Positions 46,701 to 58,652 of a stretch of DNA of 64,000 nucleotides are shown in pieces. Made by a program: the position numbers and the translations under genes. This DNA comes from Torreya grandis. Its lineage: Eukaryota; Streptophyta; Pinopsida; Cupressales; Taxaceae. The notes under the pieces are model-generated. The model was not told where the DNA came from. It made no database searches and worked only from the letters and a program-made list of their open reading frames with translations. The stretch covers positions 239,501 to 303,500 of the forward strand of contig JARHVA010004253.1 in assembly GCA_037957365.1 (NCBI GenBank), in the 5' to 3' direction. Numbering within the stretch: the first letter of the stretch is position 1; every line of letters starts with the position of its first letter.

Positions 46701-49179
46701 GGCCTATGTATGATATCCAGGTGATGTGCTGTGATTTTAGGTTGTCAAAATCATCCCTATAGAATCTCATCTCCCCTTCATGCCCTAGATTCACTCATAA
46801 TAATACATACCAACCAAAGACCATGGGTTGATGTGGATGACATATGGAAAGAGTCCCCAAAGGCTATTAGATAACAATATGCTTCCATTTATAGATATAT
46901 AGAATTAAAGATGGTCCCAAACTAGCCTCTCCCTATATGCACTCAACTGTAGCTCCCTATATAGATGTGCTAAAACAATAGGTCCCCAAGCAAAAACTCT
47001 AAAGTCCTACACCATGTCTACAACCACATCTCCTAGGCCTAGATGAAACCACTAGTCACTCTTGTCTAGCAAGAAAATTTTGGTAATAAGAGACTTGATA
47101 ACTAGGGTCAATCTATTAATATTGACCTCTACCAAACACTAATAAATATCCACACATCTATCTTGCACTCCCACCCTCAAAATTATAACAAACCATTGTA
47201 ATGTCTAGGCTAATGTATGAGATTACCATTATATCCTATCACCCCACATGGGAAGATAAAAGATCTGATAAACATCCTTGATCATGATGGTCATCTCCCC
47301 TATCACAAAATGAAACGTGTTGGTCTCTGAGTACCATCACTCCACTAATGTTGTCATCAAGACTTGATCTATCCTGATCACTAGCATATTAGCTATGTCA
47401 TGAAGACCCACTATCTCTATCACTCTAAACTCTACCTCTGTTAGCAAGTGAAACTCATGTAACACCATGGGAAACTGAGACCATAAAGATATAACTTTCA
47501 TACCCTCATATACCAATCCACATCCACCTATCACTATACCTCTCATAAATCATCTATCCTCCCTATCATAACCTACCTAATAATCATATTCACACACAAC
47601 CTCATTTTAATCATCCCTATCCTACCTCACTATCTAACCTCCACACCTATCTCATCATTACATCCCTTAACCTTAAATACCTTTATCTTGGCCTTAAACC
47701 ATTTATACATCTATTTAACTACCTATCTTCTTCATCCATCCCATCTATCTAAAACCATCCATTTTACCCCTTCAACTAACCCTTATAATCACATAATTAA
47801 CTTATCCATTCTACATTATAATCCCCTTTAACTCCTTAACCACTATCTAACTAACCAAAAACATGCTAAACACACTCACTATGAATCCCCATTCTACCAC
47901 TTAACATTTTTTCCTAATAGTGGAAAAATTACTAATCATGGGACTACCCTTAATGGTAGTTTTGACAAACTTACCATTCACCATATATAATTTTGTTTAA
48001 CCTTATAATCAGATAAAATCATGAATCCCTCATTAGTGATATTTTAAAATCATGAATCCCCAATTTTAGTATTGTGCTATCATAATTCCTTAGTCATGGT
48101 ATTACAATACCTCTACTAAGGACTTGTGGTATTGTAATACATTGGTTACCCCTACAAAATCACCATTCATGATGATAAAACCATTACTGAGGGAAATTTT
48201 TCCAATTTTTATTTTTCTAGAGTGACTTGGTTGACATATTTTCCTGTCAAATGCATCTAAAAATATTACAAAACTAGAAAAAAATTGAAAAAAATATTAA
48301 GCTATGGGTTTGTTACCCACCACAGGTCCAGCATCAGTTTCTCTCTTGTTCTCTTAGACTCTCTTGCTATGATGGGAAGTTCAGGGTATATGGTCCATAG
48401 TTTTGCCTTAGAACCCAAATCACTAAAATATAAAAGGTTTAAATGAACTAATTTTGACCCTTTTATCTTATATGACCCCATCATACACCCCTAATCACTT
48501 GTTACTAACATCAACTATGCCTAATCCCATCCAATTAACTAATTATCATAATCCAATCACTTTTAATTATCTCTAACATCATTTAGGGCATGGAGTATCC
48601 ATCTCCTTATCATTCATTTTATCCTCCTTCAAAATTACATTAGCTTGAGGTTTGTTTGGACTATGTAAGCACCACTTAGTCTCACTTTTTGGACTATGGG
48701 GAGTTTAACAACCACTCATCTCTCATCATCATCTTGTCCCTAGAATAGTCACTCAACCATTAGACATCAGATATACACTATGAATCTTTTGAAATTATCT
48801 CTCTATCACCAAATAATAATCATCATCACTATTATCCATTTTCAAGCCTTCCTTAGCATGTGTCCTTACTACATGACTTATCATTGGCTTGAACCCATCT
48901 TATTTAAATCAATCTCACCCTATAAAACCTTATAGACATCCAAACCATCATGATTGAGCTACTTTATCCCCTTGCACTTGGGACATCCTAACCCCATTTT
49001 ACCATCATGATTTTATCACACCCCAAGATTTCTATTTGAGTGACCATCGAGGTAAGTTCTCCCCACATGCTCCCTTAAGGGGGCATCATATCCTACTAAC
49101 ATCTAACATTGTCTAGCATCATGATTATTCTTTAAAAATTCATTACTCCCTCTATTTTTCTTCACTTGCAATTCCATTT
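43711..49179 (+). other. Element C 3' region, G-poor, with antisense remnant
   Basis: 5.4 kb between integrase and polypurine tract. Bases 44400-44540 are T/G-rich low complexity. From about 44700 to 48100 the + strand is very poor in G (often only 3-6 per 60 bases), so the minus strand is C-poor; bases 44880-45360 consist largely of catcataaat-like words. A mobile-domain-like remnant lies antisense at 47546-46660. One copy of the 3' module (attacattagcttgaggttt...gactatgtaagcacc) is at 48637-48700. Open frames at 43925-44236, 45387-45569 and 46075-46278 resemble nothing known. Confidence 0.6.
46660..47546 (-). pseudogene. Plant mobile domain (PMD)-like remnant, antisense in element C
   Basis: An open minus-strand piece (47546-47337, 69 codons) contains EFRVIEIVGLHDIANMLVIR and ends in DQVLMTTLVE; after a stop the same frame continues with TNTFHFVIGEMTIMIKDVYQ (about 47317). 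It then has a broken middle, LVIKSLITKIFLLDKSD (about 47100) and FRVFAWGPIVLAHLYREL (about 46996). The order of these parts (ERW-like end, T-x-T-F-H...GEMT, then W-G...LAHLYREL) is that of the plant mobile domain found in MAIN/MAIL-type proteins and in transposable elements. Stops (TAG, TAA, TGA) exclude function. Extra antisense reading frames between pol and the 3' LTR are known in Tat elements. No ATG context or promoter can be judged; the match was made by eye. Confidence 0.62.
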
Positions 49180-49194
49180 CAAAGTGGGTAAAAA
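49180..49194 (+). other. Element C polypurine tract
   Basis: caaagtgggtaaaaa ends at the 3' LTR start TGTATGCACT. Confidence 0.75.
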
Positions 49195-50022
49195 TGTATG
49201 CACTAAATTATGCTCTCCCCCTAATTAAAATATTTTTTCCAATTCTCGTTAATGTAGTCTAATACCTATTTTTCCTATCTAAATTAACTAATAGGTTAAT
49301 AACCCCCATCCCATTGCTATATCTTATAAACCTTACTCAATCCCAAAGACTAATTAATCCTTTCATTAAATCCCTAATAGAACTTATTGGCCACTAACCT
49401 ACTCCCTAAGCCAACTATCCAATTTAAAATTATAAAATAATCTACCTACCTTACCACTACCTTATTCTAGCCTCTCCTAAACCCCTAAACCTTATGGAAG
49501 ATTTCTAGAATTGAAGGATTATATAAATATTCCCCATATTGACCCCCTTATCTATAATTTTATAAATCTATATATCTCTATGGAATTAAAAATTTCATGG
49601 AAAATCCATGTCCCTAGATCTCAATGGCTCAAATGTGAATTTGAGCCATTTATTTTTCCCTCCATGCCTATATAGCCAAGCTCTCCCTCCTTCAATCTAA
49701 CTTGGAAGTAACTTATAAATCCACCAAATTACTAATATGTTACATCCAAAATCCTTATTGCATCCATTTAAAGCCACAATCAAGATCATTTAATCATTTA
49801 GAAGCCATTATCAACACCAAGAAAGCAACCCAACACTTTAAAGTTTAGACATCAAACAATCCACTTACAATACTGGAGTGGATCCATAAGTAGGTAAAGT
49901 GATGGTAATATTATTCTCATTGTGTTGATTTCCTCTTTTATCCATTCCTAATAGTGTGATTAGGTTTTAGGTTTTTATTGCTAAAATTAGTAATATAGGT
50001 TGAATCTAAAATTTAGTCCACA
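49195..50022 (+). repeat. Element C 3' LTR
   Basis: Partner of 33679-34510; starts TGTATGCACTAAATTATGC and ends TTTAGTCCACA. The flanking gttac begins the second fragment of B's LTR. Confidence 0.93.
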
Positions 50023-51696
50023 GTTACAAATTCAACCACTACTGATATAATGCTACAACTAACTACTGTATTAGTCAAATATAACAAACTATTAAACTTT
50101 AATCATTATACATGCTTAAATAATAATTTACAATGATATAATGCTCCATGGAGCATATGAGTCTCATCAAACTTGAATCATGTATAATTAATCATGAGTG
50201 TAGTTATTAGTGAAGTACTGTTATGTGGAGGAAGAGCATCATCTGAGTGTTTTTCTACACCAAACATAGACCATAAATCTCCCATACAGTATTCCAAGGG
50301 AATGGCTCTCTATTAATAGATGGGTAGATAATGATGACATTGGAATCAAGAGTGATAACTAAAACTCGTGTGCTATAAGATAACTATTACATGTAGTATA
50401 TCAAATAGAAACCCATTCTAACATGATATTATACAAAACATGTAACTAAATCAAATAGATGAAATAACAATGTTTAACCATAAACACTACTTTATCCAAA
50501 TTTTTCTTATAGTTATTTGATCTTGAGGATCAGTCAATTTCATACATACTACTCAATCAGATTACATCTTATTTGCATATCATTGATGTTAATTAAGTGG
50601 AATCTACCTCAATCACTTATTTAAGGTCATTAATATTAGATTAGTTTATATATTTAAAAATATTAAAAACCAATAGATTTCAAAATGAGTAGTTCTCTAC
50701 TAGTAAATACACTATGTGCTAATATAATAAAGTTTCATAAACATGCATTTAATCCATCAAATTCAATTTAATAGTGACATACATCTAATTTACTTTTAGC
50801 ATGATACCAACTATGTAACCATCTTTTGAAATAGTCATAAAATTCACATAAGATTTAAACATAAAAAATCATACCATTCAGGTGATATTTAAATATCTAT
50901 AAAATCATATCAATAATTAATAGCTCATTCAACAACCACTTCATTTCCATTACTTAATTGCATAATACAACTGTTCATAAAACTAGTCAATGCTAAATGA
51001 TTTGATCTAAACATTATTAAATATTACACAAATAGAAGTTCCCTGAGTTATTTAAGTTCACTTATAAGTTTATCATTATTAAACTAGGAAAACAAATGCA
51101 TTTAATATATCCTTGATTTAACATATAATGTGTTTAATTATACATTAGCATATGCATAAGAGCATACGGTATACTCAAATCATAATAACATTCTAATAAC
51201 AATTTGAGAGTATCATGTATATATATTTTAATGCATATATGAACACAAAACCATATTAAATTCCTTCCAATATCCCAAAAGAGATTTAACTATAGTGTTA
51301 CAACTGCATGCTATAAATCCAACAACTCTTAATTCTCTATTTCAAAATGCACTCAACCTTGATAATTCAAGTACTCGAGTATATACATACAAATTCATTG
51401 TATAAGTTCTAATGTATTCAATCATAAATAGTATATGCATGTTGTATATGGTATAATATAAATAGACAAGTATTCTATCCATAATTTAAGAGTATTATGT
51501 ATATAATTATATTCATTTTCAAATACAAAATTATTAAATTATTTTTCAATTATATGCAAAGACTGACTTATAGTATTTCAATTATGTTCTATTCTATATA
51601 CTCAATAGACTATAACTTTAATATCATATGTATCGATTAGCACACAATGTTTACTATACACAACTATGTATTTATAAACATATCTAAGAATATGAA

Positions 51697-51717
51697 TATA
51701 TATATATATATATATAC
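51697..51717. repeat. (TA)n microsatellite
   Basis: About ten TA units in B's LTR. Confidence 0.9.
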
Positions 51718-51961
51718 ACTCCTACTTATTACCAAAATCATTTTGTGTTACAAGCTTAATAGTATTTAATAGGTTTACACAACTATGTTATATTTACAAG
51801 GAACTTTATTCTTCTAGTGATCAAAATGAAACTCTCAAATTTAACCACAATAAATAACCAATCAACTTATAATCACCATTTATATTTTAGTCATAACATT
51901 GACACAAAGATATATGTTTATGTATGTGCACTATAAATTTGAATAATTTATGTATGTATAT

Positions 51962-51963
<2 letters not shown>

Positions 51964-52040
<77 letters not shown>
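51964..52040. repeat. (CA)n microsatellite, about 38 units
   Basis: Seventy-seven bases of uninterrupted AC/CA repeat within B's 3' LTR. Being perfect in otherwise decayed DNA, it is likely a recent expansion. Confidence 0.98.
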
Positions 52041-52041
<1 letters not shown>

Positions 52042-53997
52042 CGATATATAAATATCAACAATTTAGTAAATAACAGTCCTAAATATTATATGTATTTACC
52101 CATGTGGATGTATACAATTTTGTAATAATTTCATAAATGAAACAAAACAATACTTGTATTATTCTATTCATAATGGAAATCCTAAAGTGGAAGTAATTTA
52201 TATATAATCATTTACCTGTCTATAGGTTTATAAATTCCTATTTCACTATATTTTTTCCAACTAGACTAACCTAATACATAGCCATGCCCTAATATTTGGG
52301 TTTAATAATTTGACATGTATACAAGCCAATATGTTATAGGAATAAAGGAATGAGTTAATGTTAGTTTCAAATGATTAAGTTTAAACCAAATACCTAATTT
52401 ATATTAAAACTCACAAATATACCCTAAGAAACTTTATCAAATTTTACCACTTTATTCATGTTTACAAAACCCATTTGAAATTGATCTATTCCACTATCAA
52501 TTGAAAAATATATTGAATTTTCTAAATTAAAAACTAGTTAATTATTTTTGGCAAAGAATTTAGTAAGCATAGATGTATTGAGATAGGATTTTGAGAGTCA
52601 TATATTTGACTCTATGAATGGGATAAGTCCATCCCCGATTCCAATTATATGACCCCATTCTTTTCTAACATTTCTCAATAAAGAAAATTAAAAACCCTAT
52701 TCAATAATGTTTTACCAGTTTTTTAGCTAATTTAATTCGTACATTCCTAAATAGGAATTTAACCAACAAAACCCCTACCTGGTAATGAAACACTTGGATA
52801 TTTTCAATTTATAATGTTCTTGCCAATCTACCTGAACCCTCATATTATTCTTCCTCTATATCATGTCCCCTACAAGCATTTATTTCTCCCATATTATTTT
52901 CCTGCATGCTATTTTCATGCTAATATAACTACCAATATCTCCACCAAAACTCCATACATCCTAAAATAGCTAGTATAATTTGAGCATAACTCAACATTTC
53001 TACCATGCAAATCCAAAAACAAAGTGTCTTTTTGCATAATGGCATGATTAGCATAAGACAACATCTAATAAAAACCTAATTCTAGAACTTTACATATTAT
53101 AACAATAATACTTTCAAGAATTAAAAATAATAATAATAATTTAACCATTATGAAATTTAACATTGACTTCCTAATAACATTAAAAATTTATCACATTTAC
53201 TAAACATAATGACCATGCTAAATCCAATTTAACCCTTACCTTGCATATTTTTTTAAATTAAAAATTATCTTAAAAATAAGGTAATTGAATCCATTTTCCC
53301 TGTATAACAATGCATCTTATCAACAATACACCACTTAAATTGAAATATTATGTCAATGTTCAAAACTGATATTTTTGAAAATGTTCACAGACATCACAAA
53401 TAAGGTAGTAAAGAATACCAAAGATACCAAAACATAAGTTATGTCAACATCATCACATGAAGTAAGCTATGTAAGATATTATAAAATATTCTAAATCTCA
53501 CACTAGAAAACACACAACCATATTCAATCATAACAAGCATGAAAATAAGTGAAAGCAATTCCAATCCGTCTAAATCAAATAGTGATTAAAAAGCATATTA
53601 AACTATTTGTGTCATGTGTGTTGTTCTTAGTCTTCATTCTATCATCCCCCAATGCCTCTATCTACTCGACCCTCTCTGATGATGCTCTCCCCCCATCATA
53701 GTCTGAGGGACAAAATCTATCTTGTATCTACCTCAAAATCACAAAGTTAGTTATCTTGAATCAAGATAAAATCCATAATATATTATTTTAATGAACCAAA
53801 TAATCATGATCATCATGTACATAGCATAAAACTATAACTAACTCATAAGTTAATGATCATGAAAATAACTAACATATAATTTTCCATACATTAGTATATA
53901 CAATATAGCTTAACAAAAATAGTAATTAGCCAAGAAGTAACTATAAAATCCACTAAGAAACATGTTATTAAGTCTAGATAGGAATAATGATGTAACA

Positions 53998-54010
53998 TCC
54001 TCCCCCCTAA
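53998..54010 (-). other. Element B polypurine tract
   Basis: The minus strand reads ttaGGGGGGAGGA directly before LTR start TGTTACATC. Confidence 0.88.
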
Positions 54011-57000
54011 AGTTGGTCATCATCTCGATGACACTTATTCCAACATAAGTTATAAAATTAAACATTATTCACTAGAAAATTAAATAATATCCAACAAATA
54101 TATTAAGTAAAAAATGTAGAAGTATCCTATAGAAACCATCATAGTCCTCCTAGGTAGAACTGTATTCAAAATATTGGTGCCACTAGACCTTGAAATGTGA
54201 CACTTCTTTATTATGCAGACTAAGTTTGTGAGTGTCAATTATTCTGAATGGTTCTATTGTAACCACCCCAAGATCAAGAACCTATAAAATATTCCAATCT
54301 AATACATGAGAAGGATCAAAAACATACTTTTTAAGATATGATACATGGAAAACATTATGAAAAAGATCTAGAGTTAGTGGAAAATCAAGCCTATATATAA
54401 TATGATTGATCACTTCCATAACCTTGAAGGATCCCACATATCTTGGTGAAAACTTAACTAATTTACCAAACTTAATCGAGATTTTTTGAGTCTTAACCTA
54501 TATAAATACTTTTATCACTAATAAAAAACTACCTTGATATTGTTTTTAGATCAACATAACTTTTTTATCTATCATTGTCCTCAGTTAACCTTTGCATGAT
54601 TGTTCTAACTTGGTCATTCATTTCCATAAGCATTTCAAGTCCAAAGACCACTCTATCTTCTAACATATCCCAACTCATTGTGTTTTACACCTTATTCCAT
54701 ATAATGCCTCAAATAGAGCCATTTCTAATGTTAATTGGTATGGGTTTTTATAGGAAAACTCAACTAATGGAAGGTATTCCTACCACTTTTATCATTGATC
54801 CATTTAATACATTTTAAGGAGATCTTCTAAAAATTGGTTAACCTTATCTATTTGTCCATCTATTTCTAGGTGATATGCAATACTAAAATTTAACTTCATG
54901 CATAGAGATGAATTTAAATTTAACCAAAATTTATAAATCATTCTCAGATCTTGATCAAAAATGATCTTTTCTATAAATCCATGCAATCGGTATACCTCTT
55001 TCATGAATATCTTTGCAAGCATTAGTGCATCATCAGTCAAGTTGTTTGGTATGAAGTGAACTACCTTAGTTAGTTTCTCAACTACCACCAAGATCATATC
55101 ATGTTAATTCTATGATAAAAAAAAATCTTTGACAAAATCCATACTAATTACCTATCACTTCCACTCTGATATATCATGAAGATATAATAATCCTACTAGA
55201 TGCACATGTTCAACCTTCACAAGCTAACATTCTAAATAATGAGATACAAAATCTACTACATCCTTTTTAATTCCTTTCTAAAAATAAAGGGGTCTTAGCT
55301 CAAACACGAGCTTAAATAATCTAGGATGTCTAGAATAAGGGGGATTACGTAATTCTTTAGCATGGTTATACTTAAATTCTTTCTATCAATCACATACATC
55401 TTATTATTATACCTCTAAAGACCATCATTTTCTAACTTGAATCCTTTAAACATAGGATTTTTAACATCCTATAATAATGTTTTCTCAACCTAATCATATA
55501 ATTTATCTTTAGGGGAGAATTTAATTATTTGATCATGGAAAGTACTAATAATAGCCAAGGTTGTTATGTACATTCTACAACTTAGGGAATCTTCAACTCT
55601 ATTTTCCTTTCCCTTAATATAATTAATATCAAAATCATAATCAAATAAGAATTATAACCAATGTCTTTAACATATAGTTAGGTTTAGTTAGGTAAACATA
55701 TACTTGAGTCCTAAATTATCAGTATTAAGCTTAAATGGTTTCCCAAATAGATACTACCTCTAAATTTATAAGGCATAAACTTTTACAGTAAGTTCCAAAT
55801 CATGAGGGGCATAATTTACCTCATAAGGCCTAAGAGTTTTGGACTCATATGTTACATCTAAACCATCTTGCCTAATAACTCCTCCAATTCCATCCCCATA
55901 TGCATCCATGATTACTAAGAATTAACCATTAGGATCAGAAAATCTCAACATAGGTGCTGAAGTAATCCTCCTTTTTATCTCTTGAAAGGATTTTTTGCAC
56001 TTGTCTAACCAAACAAAATTTTGAATTATTCACTAACGAGAGTAATTAAGTTATCTATCTTTGAGAAATTTGGAACAAACTTCCTATAATAACCTACTAA
56101 TCCCATAAAAATTCTCACCTCATGCACATTTTTAGGCATTGACCATTATATTATGGCTCTTATCTTCTATGGATCAATTGATTTTCTATCCATACAGATA
56201 ATTTGTCCCAAATATTATACTTTCCTCTAAAAAAATGCATATTTGGATAACTTACCATACATGTTATGCTTTTACAATCATTATAGAACCAATTATAGAT
56301 GATGAAGATTTTCTTCTTCATTCTTAGAATATACAAGGATATCATCTAATAAAACTAACACAAAGTAGTCCAAATAATCCCTAAACGCACTATTCATGAG
56401 ATTCATAACTACTGCTAGAGCATTTATTAACCCAAAAGGAAACCCTATGATTTCATAGTGCCCATAACAAGTTATAAATGTTGTTTTGGGAATATCCTCA
56501 TCTCGAATGCTCAGCTAATGATACCCTAATTAAAGATTAATCTTAGAGAAAACTATTTCCCCTTTCATTTGATCAAAGAGATCATCAATGTGAGGTAACA
56601 GATACCTATTCTTGATTGTTTCCTTATTTAACATCATGTAATCAATACATAAGTGAAGAGTAATATCCTTATTCTCAATGAACACCAGTGATACACCCCA
56701 TGATGACACACTCAATTGAATCAAACCTTTTAATAACAACACCTAAATTTGAGCCTTCAACTCAACTAATTACATAGTTATCATCCTATATGGTGCATTG
56801 TATTATGGTTCACATTTAGGTATTATGTTAATCAAGAAATCAAACTTACATTTGGGTGTTAATCCTAGTAATTCCTTTAGAAACACATCTTAAAAATTCC
56901 TAAAAAAAGGATAATCCTTAATGGATGGTTCCTTAGATTATTTCATATCATTTATTTTAATAATTAATGTTTATCATCCTTTTCTCTGAGCCTTCTTGAG

Positions 57001-57480
57001 TTAAGTTGAATAAATTTACCTAAGATTCAACTTTATTTTCTAACCCTAAATTAATTTCCAAAATCATCTTGACACTCTACCTTATTTAGATAGAAATCAA
57101 CCTTAATTTTGTGCATAATAAGCTAATTTAATCCTAATATCATATCATATGACCTTGGAGGTACAACATACAAATCCACTATTATAGTAAATTTAGGTAA
57201 CCTAATCTCAGTTTCCACTAGACACTTATCAACCTTAACCTTTGATTCATTTCCATACTATATTGACCATGCATTTCCCATAATCCTAAATTTTCTAAAT
57301 AGCTTATTAAGCATTATATGATCAATAAAACATTAAGTATTTGTAGTGTCAATCAAAATTTAAATTAGATGATCAAACAAAATACTTGTTAGTTCAATAG
57401 GAGAAGTTTAGAACTCATATTGATGATTGTCAATACTTTCATGTATCCTCTAATAAAAAGCTTCCTATTTTGAAGTAGAT
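54011..57480 (-). pseudogene. pol: Chromovirus pol remnant: protease, RT, RNase H, integrase, C-terminus (element B)
   Basis: Domains from high to low coordinate are as follows. Protease is about 57400-57030; its D-T-G triad reads ILIDTTNT (about 57357), so the Gly is lost, while PPRSYDMILGL is kept. Reverse transcriptase is 56742-56150, with [20 protein letters not shown] and [18 protein letters not shown], and the catalytic box [16 protein letters not shown] near 56340 with both Asp present. RNase H is 55920-55600, with MDAYGDGIGGVIRQDGLDVT and PHDLELTVKVYAL. Integrase is about 55450-54600 and includes an open piece (55097-54804) with VVVEKLTKVVHFIPNN, YRLHGFIEKIIFDQDLRM and GQIDKVNQFLEDLLKMY. 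A C-terminal part with VFHVSYLKKYVFDPSHVL is at about 54340; a chromodomain-like end follows near 54200 but is weak. Confidence 0.92.
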
Positions 57481-58567
57481 CCCTTTTTATTACCATCATA
57501 TTTACCTTGGTTACACTCTCTAGTGTAAAGATCACCTCCATAGATGAAGCAACCTCTAAGTGGTCCTCTCCTATCTAACTTCTAATTCTCATTGAAACCT
57601 CCCTTGAAACTATTTTTAGGTATCTTTTTTCTTGAGATACTATTGAGCTTAACATTCTAGTTCTTAAACTAGTTCTTAGAGTCTCCACTCCTCTTCTAAT
57701 TCTTCTTTTTGAAATTCATTTTAGGACCTCCAAACTTATTCTTAAATTTATCTCTAACCTGAGCAAGAGATTTCAACTTTTTCTCCTACTTAACTTACTT
57801 TTTGAATACCTTATCCTTGGTAGATTTCCCATGTACATCCACCTCACAACCAATTTGGGTTTTCAATCCCATAATGAACTTCTTAATTCAAAACCTCTCG
57901 TCTACCTAATATTGAGGAATATACTTTAGGAGCTTAGTGAATTTCTCCCAATATTCATTCATAGAAAGGTCTCCTTGATTAAGGTTATAAAAATATATCA
58001 ACTTCTAATCAAAATATAGTTAAGGAAGCCACTATGACCTAAATAATGTCATGAATTGCTCCCAAGTGGTGTTGGTTGTAGAGTTGAGGTTCATCTCAAA
58101 CTTCTTGTGTTCCCACCATATTGATACTTATCTAGTAAACTGATATGCTCCCAAAATACTTTAGTAACTTCAGAGTAATTTCAAATCTCAAAATACTTCT
58201 CCATCTCTATTATCCATGCTTTATCTTCATCTCCAAAAATGGTTCCATCAAACTTGGGTGGATTCACCTTGGTCATATCTTGTGCCAGATTTGTAAGTAC
58301 TTGAGATCTCACATCTTGTGGCACCTCCTCATGCCTATGTTCTTGAGTATTTTCCTAATTAGTAGGATTTTATTCAAGTTCTTCCTAAACATTCTCCTCA
58401 ACATGTCCATACACCTCTTATTCTAAGTCCATGATTCAAGTGCTAGTTTCATGCATGGCTATGAGGATCTAATCCAAAATTACATCTTACTCAATAGCAA
58501 ATTGATTTGGATCAACTGGAGGGTTGGTGTTTTAAGTACCCTCACCTCTAGGTCTAGTGCATACCAT
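57480..58567 (-). pseudogene. gag: Chromovirus gag remnant (element B)
   Basis: The frame starts at ATG 58567 (MVCTRPRGEGT), 74 bases after the primer site, as expected for gag. The core includes NLAQDMTKVNPPKFDGTIFG (about 58300), TTWEQFMTLFRS (about 58050), GDLSMNEYWEKFTKLLKYIP (about 57975) and FIMGLKTQIGCEVDVHGKST. A zinc knuckle remnant CFIYGGDLYTREC (about 57550) has lost its second Cys (Tyr) and its His (Leu). Protease follows directly. A 93-codon + strand frame at 58145-58426 is a shadow. Confidence 0.88.
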
Positions 58568-58640
58568 TATTCTTCTTGGTTAATAGGAGAATACATTTTC
58601 CTTAGTGGACTCAATAAGTCCTAGATTTTGAGCCTTAACT

Positions 58641-58649
58641 TTGATACCA
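58641..58649 (-). other. Element B primer binding site (tRNA-iMet type)
   Basis: The minus strand reads TGGTATCAA(AG), three bases after the LTR end (GTTACA). It differs from TGGTATCAGAG by one base. Confidence 0.85.
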
Positions 58650-58652
58650 CAA

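Larger units (their letters stand above)
33679..50022 (+). mobile_element. Element C: Tat/Ogre-type Ty3/gypsy retrotransposon, 16.3 kb
   Basis: Bounded by LTRs 33679-34510 and 49195-50022. The flanks gttaa (33674-33678) and gttac (50023-50027) are a near-perfect target duplication; the empty site in the other LTR of B reads gttat. Interior on the + strand: primer site, 2 kb leader, gag, protease, G-patch, reverse transcriptase, RNase H, second RNase H, integrase, then a 5.4 kb 3' region with a mobile-domain-like remnant in antisense. All coding parts carry stops. Confidence 0.92.
50023..53997 (-). repeat. Element B 3' LTR, main fragment
   Basis: Bases 50028-51320 align with 58898-60210, for example tgctccatggagcatatgag, cttatagttatttgatcttg and ccttccaatatcccaaaaga. 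Bases 51321-53997 have no partner in the window because the other LTR is cut at 60210. The minus-strand start is TGTTACATCATTATTCC at 53997, directly next to the polypurine tract. No coding capacity was seen on either strand in these 4 kb. Confidence 0.9.

Noticed and set aside
33679..50022. First read as two independent copies of an 830 bp repeat
   Set aside because: Flanks join to restore B's LTR, the right copy has a polypurine tract and the left a primer-like site, so they are the LTRs of one element.
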